Below, one piece after another: positions 48,101 through 60,100 of a stretch of DNA of 64,000 nucleotides. Where the stretch lies: the NCBI GenBank assembly GCA_016165875.1, contig JABBOT010000038.1:186001-250000 (forward strand), given 5' to 3'. The notes under the pieces were generated by a model. The model was not told where the DNA came from, did not search any database, and saw nothing but the letters and a program-made list of their open reading frames with translations. Numbering within the stretch: the first letter of the stretch is position 1; every line of letters starts with the position of its first letter. Origin of the DNA: Acanthopleura granulata (taxonomy: Eukaryota > Mollusca > Polyplacophora > Chitonida > Chitonidae). The position numbers were made by a program, and so were the translations under genes.

Positions 48101-51100
48101 AAACCCACAACCATCCACAGGTTGCTGATGGACCTTCCCACGTATGGCTGGAAAAGCCCTAACAAACATTTTAAAGGCAATGGATTAACATTTTACGCAT
48201 TTATTTTTATGATCGCAGAATAATAAAGTGCACCTTTCTTCATTTTTTTTTCTTTCACTATCAATGGTTAACATCTTCTAATGTTTGTGTAGCACATACA
48301 TGGAATAACTTGTCAATGGTTGAGATGTTACTACCAAGCTCTAATCGAGGAGGTCAGAGTAGCATGATAACTGAGCCCAAATACTATTTTGCTGTAAGCC
48401 CCAAGAAGAGATAAACTGGAGAATAAAACTTATCAGAGATAAAAGCAGAAAGCAATAACAGTTGATCATAGATCTGAAAACAATGGCATAAATCATAAAG
48501 CAATCAAGAACAACTACTAAAACAAATTATAGTGGCAAGAGAAAAGATGATAACTGATTGTGACTAAAGTTCAGGATGTAGATTGTGAACTGAAATCTCA
48601 GCAGTTGAAAAAAGAATGGCATTTATTGAAACTGACATGTACATGACTGTGAAAGGAAATAAATTCTCAGAACTGACAAGGTATACATAAAAATGGAGAA
48701 AATTTAGAAATACTTTTCAGTTTTGTGCTTACATTTCTACATAGAATAAACTTTTTTTTACATTGTAAAGCATTCAGAGTTTGAAACAAACCATCTACCC
48801 CTCATATAGATACAAGTTCCTTGTTTCATTTTCAAGTAGATCTTACAAAACATGTATGAGGCATTTTAATTCAAATATAGGGGCAGATATCTATGTTGCA
48901 AATGCTTGTGAAAACATCACTTACCTTATTTATTTCATTTTGTGATTGGTGTCTTACACCATGCTTGAGACTATTTCACTTATACTCACTTACTTATGCT
49001 GACCAGCTTTGTACGGCCATCCCCAGGTTGCTGGCAGACCTCATACACAGTCAGAGAGGAAACCAGCTTGACCTCACTGACCTCATTGGTGAGAGCCTCT
49101 TGGGTGCGCTGCGCTGGTACCATAACCAGTTTGGCCCTTTTCACCTTCATTTATTTAATTATTTATGTTTTACACCGTACTCAAGAATACTTCACTTATA
49201 TGACGGTGGCCAGCATTATGGTGGGAGGAAAACAGTCAGAGCCCAAGGGAAACCTATGACCATCCGCAGCTTGCTGGCAGTTTTACCTTAAATGTGAGCT
49301 AAAAAAATTCTCTATGATAGACTGTAATGAATATCCAGGAGGTTCTCCTTGCCGGGCAACTACAACAGGCATAACTTTTGTGCAAGTGACGAATTGGGCG
49401 GCACATTTTGGGCGACACAGTTGACCAGAAGTCACGAATACACTGGATCAAATTTTCCTGGGTTGAGGGTTTGGTGTGTTTGTGTATGAATCTTTTTAGC
49501 GCAGCCCATATATTCTCAGTTGGATTTAAATTTGGGCTTTCAGGTGGGGTAGGCCACAAGTTAATACCATTTTCCCGAAACCAAACTGCCGTTGTCCTGA
49601 AAAGAAGATGTAAGTGCATAGTAAAACATAATACTGCAGCTTGTAACTGCAGCTATTCCTTTTTCCCCTTAAATGGATACCTGCTTTTCATGTTAAAATG
49701 TCACTCTGGTCAGAATACAAAGTATGTTGAAATATTAAAGTGATATGAAAGAAATCCTACAGAACAAACCTAACACCATGGTTCAAAAGGATTTTCCATG
49801 AATAAGACTGTTTAACACATATAACTCAATATGATGATGTAACACCAGGCAAAGTGAAAAGGACAAAAATTTTGTTTCCATATCCTCTGACGAAACGTAA
49901 AATTTTAATATAGTGCAATGTGTTAACAATCTAGGAACGCTTTTCACCTTGCTTTTAAGACAAAGGTGTTTTCACACCACAGTGTCTCTTTAAAGTAGGT
50001 TTCCAAGGTGAAAACATAGAAAAAATATTTTACAATGAGAACAGAACTGTTACTAGTTCAGTTAAATTCAGATACTATCCATAGTGTCATACTAATGTTT
50101 TATTCCAGTTTATACTATCCATGCTTCTCTAGCGACTGTGCCCTAATGATGATTATTCTACAAATAAACCGATAGAAGCTGCTTTAGGTTTAGACTGCTT
50201 CTGATGTGGTACAACTGTGCATACATGAATACTGTTCAACAGTTCCTTCCTTCCTCTTGGCAAATCTGCCACAGACCCAAATGTGTCCACCTTCTTCAGT
50301 AAAGCAGACAGTGCCTGCCGTGACATAACAATGTTTTCTCGGAAAGGGGCCTGTCTTAACTTGTATAGCTTGGTGTCTCTCTCCCTCAGAACAAGAACTC
50401 TGCTTCTTGAGTGTATTGACTGTATTAAGCTATCCAATGATATAACATATATCTGTAGCAGAAAAGATTTAGCACTGCAAATGGTTCCTAGAAATTATCT
50501 CTTTTTTGGGAGGGGGGGACAAAATCTGGACACGCTGAAATAAAGCGACCAATGCTTTATAAGTGTAAATTTGGAAACATTAATAAATCTGACACCACAG
50601 ATACTTTAAGGTAGTTTCGGAGTGGTGTCATAGCACCTCGAAGCCAATTAACAGCACTGTCTTTGGTCACATGGCTATTGTACTGGAAGTGAAAAAGCAA
50701 ATTTAACCCTGGCCTGATAGGCTTTAAACGTGATTTTGCCATAAAAAATGAAAACTGAAGCTTTTGGACAATACATTTTTCAGAAAAAGCAACTGGAATT
50801 TGTCTAACCTTCAAATATGACAGTTTCCGTGGCCTGTAGTTCTTTAAACTTTAGAAATCGGCAAAAATCAGCATGTTTTAGCCCAATGTTATGTCCATTT
50901 TCATGTGGCTGGATGCTCCAAACTACGAATGCTGTTTTATGTGACAAAAATGTATAGTATTTACTTTCAAAAAAGTCCATATTCATTAGTCTTGTTGAGA
51001 CGTTGAAGTCCTCGTCAAAATGGCCGAAAAATTTACAAGTTTAGAAGAAGAGGGCAGTGTATTTGGCTATATTCTACTTGTTACCATAGCGTGGGCCAAA

Positions 51101-54100
51101 ATTTAAAACAAGTCATTGTGTCATATTCCAGGCCAATAGCTGAGTGGATCTATTTTCGTCTGCCCTGTCTACAACCAAATGAGTTACATACAAGCTAGTC
51201 CATCTAGATGGACTCGGGGTGTTATTTTAACATTCAGACATTCAACGCCACCCTGAGTCCATCACTGCATCACCCATCCTCGAAAAAATCAAAGGTTCAC
51301 CACTGGCAGACATTTTGAAAAGTCTCATATCCCACTCTTGGCCCTGAAATGTAAAGAAGTTCTGATATCGAAAACATCTTGAAAACTACGATATTTTCAT
51401 TGCCTTTTGTAGTTTCCACTTCAAACTACAACCGAAAATGGCATACAAATTTTCGTTTTTATCAATTTTGAATACAGGTAAGTTTGCGTGACACAAGCGC
51501 GGACCTCGTCAAGAGCAGCTCCATTGTTTTCAGGTTCGGAGATCCGCGGCGATTGTTTTGAGTACTGGTGATGAACTCAGGGTAGCCATGAATATCAAAA
51601 GTTTGGAAAATCAACCCTTAGTCCATCTGGACGGACTTCATACAAGCATGATCGTAGAGTTTTCCTCCATGATCATGTTTACTTGTAGCCTAGCTGATCT
51701 CAGAAGAAATGAACACTGTGCAAAAAGTTCATACACATCGTACATTCGGCGGAGAATTAGAAATTCCCTTTGATCGTCTAAACATATTCACTTCCCGCAG
51801 TAAATCCCAGATCAAGAAAGTAAAAATTAAACAGTCGTTCAAGGGGCCGCCATGATTTGGGGATCATGAACAGCGAAACTGGAGCAACCAGCGTGCTGTG
51901 TTTGATCCAAATAACATTGTTTCCAGTCACCCCACTTCTGCGTGATGTGTACAGATCCATTACGCTTCGAAAGCAATTTAACAAAACGAAGAAAATACTA
52001 GACTGTATGAATGTGTCACCCAGAAAAATAAATCAAAAATCTCACAGATTTAATCGTACATACAGGTAGGACAATGCCGTGAATTTTACAGAATGTTCTG
52101 CTCAGGACTGTCAGTCACCGAGTCAGAGCATTGGGCTACAGCTGAGTGTGAACGGATGTCTGTCTGCACATGTGTGAACGGATGTCTGTCTGCACAGGTG
52201 GGAACGGATGTCTGTCTGCACATGTGCACATACATGTACATGTATATTTTTGACCTTTTTCCTCCCTTCCAAATGAAATAATTCAAGAGTGATCACAGGC
52301 ATTGAAGTGTAAAACCTACCGATTCCAATACAGTTTGTGCAGGATACACAGAGCATACCGAGCATAGCAGACGCGATTAAGAAAAACAAAAATGCAACTC
52401 GGAAAAAACAAATCGGTTTTTTAAAAACACATCATGCGTTAAGGAAATACTCGTGATGGTGATTATTTCACTCGCGCACGCAAAAATGTCAAACTCGTTT
52501 TAGTTGGCATTGCGTCAGACACATGTTTACATAAGCATGCTGAAAAATTTAAGCACGATTTTATTGTGTCGCTGTCCTGCAAAGGGTCAAGTTATTTCTG
52601 GGCTGTACTGTACTTTATGTGTTAGGGAACATCATAAACATCGTAAAAGGGCATTTTAAGAAATTCAAAAAAAAAAAAAGAAAAACGTTTTTTTCAACGT
52701 TTTGTACATGATTCTGTCATGTTCTAGGCGATTCAAGCGGTGGACTCTGAGCAGGAGTCTGTGTTGATGAGACTGTTCAGATTCCACAACGTTAATGCCA
52801 GCTCCATCCGGACCATCATGATTGCCAGCTGCTGGAACGGCAGGGCGGGGCCCCCAGAGGAGGTCTTGGAGGTGGACATGGCTTCGCCGCTGCAGCATGG
52901 CTGTCACACGTGGAGCTGTGACCACAGTAAAGGTCTGGACGACAACTGCCCAGGCGCTAGGAAAATGCAAAACATGCGCTCGTTTGAAAACGGCGAGTTC
53001 CGTTCCAATATACTGGAAGTCGACGAAAACGAAGTGACAGACAAACTGAACGGAACGATTGAATACGACGCCGTGTATCGACGAGCAGAGAACGCTTCGA
53101 AGGAAGAGCGGCAGTCGGATCTGATAAACAGGAAGTCTGAGGAGATAACGGCTAAGGCAGAATCGCAGTCGGCGCAGGGTGGCAGTGGAGGCGCCACAGC
53201 AGGTTCCAGTCAAGCCCCCGAGTGTCCTCACTCACCGGCCAAATTCCTGAGGTCCAATGACATTTTCCACGCGTCTGCCTCGGCGTCAACTTTTATGGAG
53301 GAGCCTGTCCATTACAGCCCGCGATTTCGGGGCAAATTCCGTCACCGCTCCTCATTAGGCTCCGCCCACTCCCCTGCATGCGAGCAGACGCCTGCCACCT
53401 CTTCCCAGTTCTGTGATAAATACTTGATATTTACAACGGGCTCGTTGACTTATACCCCGCATCAGATTGGCATCAAAAGAATCCGATTGATAGAGCCTGT
53501 CCAGGGTACGGTGTGTCGCACAGAACACGGAGTCCGCCTCTTGCCAAACGATGATGAGAATGTCTACAGCAATGACCCTGTAGGCTACAGTACTGTGGAC
53601 CAACTCATTAATCTACATGGACATATTATTGGCATGAGCTTGTCACCTGATCATAGGTAAGTAACATTGCTTTAGCCTCAACAAGCCAAACAGTTACTGC
53701 TAGCCTGCAAATAGGTGCCTGATTTTCTTTAAAACACCCCCTTTTGTGAAAAGGGGTATGACCCAAGAGACCTTTACGGGTGTATATAAGATGTGCAACA
53801 TGGTCATGCCATTTCATCCAGTTAGGTGATTTAAAAAATGTCAGGCACCTATTTGAGCATTTATAATGTGCGTGTTTTGTTGACATTGCTGCCTGATCAT
53901 CACATTCTGAGGATGACTGTGTTCCCTTAAGTTTACATGTAGGGTTACATAGGTGCCAGTTGGTGCCAACCAATCTGTCTCGTAACTGGTGTGTTTGAAT
54001 TTCAGTCCCGAATTGAGTCACACCTGAGACGTTTAATGCTGGTAATCAAGGTGCTACTTCGCCAGGGTCAAGCCTGCAAATAGGTGAAAGGGCTATCACC

Positions 54101-57100
54101 CAAGAGACCTTTATCCAATATTTAAAGCATGGTCATAACATTTCATCCAAAGGGGTGTTCATCAGGCAAACATTTGCAGGCTTGCTTGAGTTCAGCATAA
54201 CAGAACAAGTCAAGGACTGGTTGGCCTGGTGTCAGTACCATGTGACTGCATGTGACATCATGTGGTTAGGACTGGTCGGCCTGGTGTCAGTACCATGTGA
54301 CTGCATGTGGTTAGGACTGGTCGGCCTGGTGTCAGTACCATGTGACTGCATGTGGTTAGGACTGGTTGGCCTGGTGTCAGTACCATGTGACTGCAGGTGA
54401 CGTCATGTGGTTAGAACTGGTCGGCCTGGTGTCAGTACCATGTGACTGCATGTGAGATCATGTGGTTAGGACTGGTTGGCCTGGTGTCAGTACCATGTGA
54501 CTGCAGGTGACATCATGTGGTTAGGACTGGTTGGCCTGGTGTCAGTACCATGTGACTGCAGGTGACGTCATGTCGTTAGGAATGGTCGGCCTGGTGTCAG
54601 TACCATGTGACTGCAGGTGACATCATGTCGTTAAGATAGACATGTTTGAAAATACCCCGTTTTGAAAAAGTGCTATCACCCAAGGATGTGAATGACATAG
54701 GCCTGTAGGTACAATACACTGTGTTAAAGGGTTGCTTGCAAAAATATCAGGCACTGACGTGTGTTTGCAACAGTTTAATCCCGAGCCAAGCCTTCATATA
54801 CAAAAGGCTTTACAAAAACCTTGGACACATACTGTATGTAAAGTACTACATGTACATCAAGGGTGCGAAAACGAAAGAAACGAAAGTATGATTCCCATTC
54901 AGATGAACGGTATTCATTTCAAGCCTATGGCAAGCGAAGCACGGGTGGTTATTTGTTTATCTTTTGTCAGCTGCCCTCTGGTATTGTAAAGTTTGTACAC
55001 TGCAAAGTAAACTTTATAAAGTTTTTAACTACCTGTAATTGTCAGTGGACCGTTGGATATCATTTCAAAGAACACAAAAGTTTGCAAGCTTTACCCAACA
55101 TTTCCAGATGTTCAGGCAGAGGCCTTGGGTAATAAATTGTGACACTCCTTTGGGCAGTATGGATATTTGGACACCGATGAGAGAAAATGACATGATGTGT
55201 GTTTTTATGAGAAGGTATTTCAATCTCTGCGTGTTCATTGTATGCTTAGAGCTATAGCATTATGCATTTGCTCTAAGCTTAGAACATCATCAGCCTTGAC
55301 TAGTTTGTGTCTATTTAACTTTTAGCTTTTTTGCACTCCCCGTCTTGCAGGATAAGAAGTGTGATATAATTGCACCCTTAGTCTTGTGTGATAAGAAGTG
55401 TGATATAATTGCACTCCTCATCTTGCGTGATAAGATGTGTGATATAATAGCACTCCCCGTCTTGTGTGATGAGAAGTGTGATATAATTGCACTCCTCATC
55501 TTGCGTGATAAAAAGTGTGATATAACTGCACTCCTCGTCTTGCAGGATAAGAAGTGTGATTTAATCGCTCTCCTGGTCTTGTGTGATAAAAAGTGTGATG
55601 TAATTGCACTCCTCGTCTTGTGCGATAAAAAGTGTGATATAATTGCACTCCTGGTCTTGCAGGATAAGAAGTGTGATATAATCGCTCTCCTCGTCTTGTG
55701 TGATAAGAAGTATGATATAATTGCACTCCTCATCTTGCATGATAAGAAGTGTGATATAATTGCACTCCTCTTGTATGATAAGAAGTGTGGTATAATTGCA
55801 CTCCTCGTCTTGCAGGATAAGAAGTGTGATATAATCGGACTCCTTGTCTTACGTGATATGAGGTGTGACAGCAGTTGAAATACAAAGCCATTGGCTCCTA
55901 AAAATCAAAATATTAGGAGCCATATACCAAAAGGAGGAGCCATAAATTAGGAACTTTTCCGTCGCTTATGGCAACAGGTTGCATGTGCATGCCCTGTGAA
56001 CTATTTAACTAGGTCATCGTTTATCGAAGTCACACGTTGACACTCGGAACATTTCTCAGGGGGCTCGTTAAAGCTACCTGAAGTTTTTATACATGCAATC
56101 ACTGCCTACTGAAACAGAAACCTGCACTAGGAAAACGATTGGAATTTGTACATGTATCTCTGAGCAAATTGAAAGCGATATCTAGAAATGCTTACGGCGA
56201 TAGTCCATGAACAGCTCGCCAAATGACGAGTAGCTTGAAGAAATTTAGGGGCCAGGATAAAACTTCACTCGCAAATGGCGAGTTGGCACCAGAGCATTTC
56301 AAACCCTGTGTGATAATCACACTCCTGGTCTTGTGTGATGAGAGGTGTGATAATCACACTCCTGGTCTTGTGTGATAAGAGATGTGATAACCACACTTCT
56401 GGTCTTGTGTGATAAGAAATGTGATAACCACACTTTTGGTCCTGTGTGATAAGAGATGTGATAATCATATCTCTGGTCTTGTGTGATACGAGGTGTGATA
56501 ATCACTCTTCTGGCCTTATGTGATAAGAGATGTGATAATCACGCTCTTGTTCTTTCGTGATAATGGGTGTGGTAATCACACTTTTGAACAATGCAGGCAA
56601 TGAGGACAGTAGTAACCATTCAGTCAAATATACAAATCAGTCCACCATGTAATACTCAGACACAATCAGGACGTAGTAACCATTCAGTACTCTGTCAAAT
56701 ATACAAATCAGTCCACCATGTAATACTCAGACACAATCAGGACCATAGTAACCATTCAGTACTCTGTCAAATATACAAGTCAGTCCACCATGTAATACTC
56801 AGACACAATCAGGACTGTAGTAACCATTCAGTACTCTGTCAAATATACAAATCATTCCACCATGTAATACTCAGACACAATCAGGACAGCAGTAACCATT
56901 CAGTACTCTGTCAAGTTTTTTGGGTCTTCCACGGGATTAATTACTAAGGGACAGTCACATTGACGGCAGCTGCAACATCTCTAGCTGATTCATGATCACC
57001 TCTATATAAACGCTGGTTTGGATTTTCTTCCAAAGATTTTGACAGTCATCTAATGTAGTGCTTTTGACAAATTTAACTGGTGTTTTATGCAGTGCTGAAG

Positions 57101-60100
57101 AATATTTCAGTTATATGACTGCAGCCAACATGGTGAGAAACCCATGACCATCTGTAGGTGAATGGTGGACCTTCCTATGTACACCTTGAGGGGAAGCCAG
57201 AGGAAACTGGGCTTGAACCCAGAGAGGATTTTTGGGGTTTTTTTAGAGGCACCTGGGTCATTACACTGCACAAGCACACTTGGCCACTGAGTCCCCTCAT
57301 AGCACTTTTATTGTTTTCAGATATATTCGCTTCTGTATAAGTGCTTCATAGATTTTGATACTGTTTTCAGTTCTGGTGATCTGTGACTGAACAATTTTAG
57401 CTGACTATATGAACGATGTTCTAACGGCACGTATGGGCTGAGAAGACACACACCTGGTGTGATGGTGATTTTGGGGAGCATGAATGTAGGTTTGCCAGAA
57501 CACAATCCTGTTGTAACGAAGATTCTGGGGAGAGCGGATGTAGGTATACCAAGACACACACCTGATGTAATGAAGTGTCTGAGGAATGTGAATATAGGTG
57601 TACCGAGACACACAACTGTTGTAATGAAGTATCTGAGGAGTGTGAGTATAGGTGTGCCGAGACACAAACCTGATGTAATGAAGTGTCTGAGGAGTGTGAA
57701 TATAGGTGTGCCAAGTCACACACCTGATGTAATGAAGTGTCTGAGGAATGTGTATATGGGTGTGCTCATACACACCTGATGTAATGAATTGTCTAAGGAG
57801 TGTGGATATAGGTGTGCCAAGACACACACCTGATGTAATTAAGGGTCTGAGGAGTGTGGATATAGGTGTGGTGAGACACACACCTGATGTAATGAAGGGT
57901 CTGAGGAGTGTGGATATAGGTGTGGTGAGACACACAACTGATGTAATGAAGTGTCTGAGGAGTGTGGATATAGGTGTGGTGAGACACACAACTGATGTAA
58001 TGAAGTGTCTGAGGAGTGTGGATATAGGTGTGCCAAGACACACAACTGATGTAATGAAGTGTCTGAGGACTGTGAATATAGGTGTGCCGAGACACACACC
58101 TGATGCAGTGAAGGGTCTGAGGAGTGTGGATATAGGTGTCCCGAGGAGTGTGGATATGGGTGTGCCGAGACACACACCTGATGTAATGAAGTGTCTGAGG
58201 AGTGTGGATATAGGTGTGCCGAGAGACACACGCCTGATGTAATGAAGTATCTGAGGTGTGTGGATATAGGTGTGCCGAGACACACGCCTGATGTAATGAA
58301 GTATCTGAGGTGTGTGGATATAGGTGTGCCGAGACACACGCCTGATGTAATGAAGTATCTGAGGTGTGTGGATATAGGTGTGCCGAGAAACACACACCTG
58401 ATGTAGTGAAGCATCTGAGGAGTGTGGATATAGGTGTCCCGAGGAGTGTGGATATGGGTGTGCCGAGACACAAAACTGATGTAATGAAGTGTCTGAGGAG
58501 TGTGGTGTAGGTGTCCCGAGGAGTGTGGATATGGGTGTGCCGAGACACACACCTGATGTAATGAAGTATCTGAGGTGTGTGGATATAGGTGTGCTGAGGA
58601 GTGTGGATATGGGTGTGCCGAGACACACACCTGATGTAGTGAAGCATCGGAGGAGTGTGGATATAGGTGTGGCGAGAGACACACCTGATGTAATGAAGTG
58701 TCTGAGGAGTGTGGATATAGGTGTGCTGAGACACACACCTGATGTAATGAAGTGTCTGAGGAGTGTGGTGTAGGTGTGCCGAGAAACACACCTGATGTAA
58801 TGAAGGATCTGAGGTGTGTGGATATAGGTGTGCCGAGACACACACACCTGATGTAGTGAAGCATCTGAGGAGTGTGGATATAGGTGTGCCGAGAGACACA
58901 CCTGATGTAATGAAGGATCTGAGGTGTGTGGATATGGGTGTGCCGAGAGACACACCTGATGTAATGAAGGATCTGAGGTGTGTGGATATAGGTGTGCCGA
59001 GAGACACACGCCTGATGTAATGAAGTATCTGAGGTGTGTGGATATACGTGTGCCGAGACACACGCCTGATGTAATGAAGGATCTGAGGTGTGTGGATATA
59101 CGTGTGCCGAGAGACACACGCCTGATGTAATGAAGTATCTGAGGTGTGTGGATATAGGTGTGCCGAGACACACGCCTGATGTAATGAAGTATCTGAGGTG
59201 TGTGGATATAGGTGTGCCGAGAAACACACACCTGATGTAGTGAAGCATCTGAGGAGTGTGGATATAGGTGTCCCGAGGAGTGTGGATATGGGTGTGCCGA
59301 GACACAAAACTGATGTAATGAAGTATCTGAGGTGTGTGGATATAGGTGTGCCGAGACACACGCCTGATGTAATGAAGGATCTGAGGAGTGTGGATATAGG
59401 TGTCCCGAGGAGTGTGGATATGGGTGTGCCGAGACACACGCCTGATGTAATGAAGCATCTGAGGAGTGTGGATATAGGTGTCCCGAGGAGTGTGGATATG
59501 GGTGTGCCGAGACACACACCTGATGTAATGAAGTGTCTGAGGAGTGTGGTGTAGTTGTGCCGAGAAACACACACCTGATGTAGTGAAGCATCCGAGGAGT
59601 GTGGATATAGGTGTCCCGAGGAGTGTGGATATGGGTGTGCCGAGACACACACCTGATGTAATGAAGTGTCTGAGGAGTGTGGTGTAGGTGTGCCGAGAAA
59701 CACACACCTGATGTAGTGAAGCATCTGAGGAGTGTGGATATAGGTGTGGCGAGAGATACACTTGATGTAATGAAGGATCTGAGGTGTGTGGATATAGGTG
59801 TGCGGAGACACATACCTGATGTAATGAAGGATCTGAGGAGTGTGGATATAGGTGTGCCGAGACACAAAACTGATGTAATGAAGGATCTGAGGACTGTGAA
59901 TATAGGTGTGCCAAGACACACACCTGATGTAATGAACCGTCTGAGGAGTGTGGATATAGGTGTGCTGAGGAGTGTGGATATAGGTGTGCTGAGACACACA
60001 CCTGATGTAATAAAGTGTCTGAGGAGTGTGGTGTAGGTGTGCCGCGAGACACACCTGATGTAATGAAGGATCTGAGGAGTGTGACGTAGGTGTGCCGAGA

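Noticed and set aside
52665..53231. 188-codon minus-strand frame
   Set aside because: Shadow of FBXW5 exon 4, which has clear homology and splice sites on the plus strand.
55345..55878. 177-codon plus-strand frame and its minus-strand partner
   Set aside because: Direct translation of a 39-bp minisatellite.
56611..56915. CRISPR-like array
   Set aside because: Whole-unit tandem repeat without unique spacers in a eukaryotic intron.
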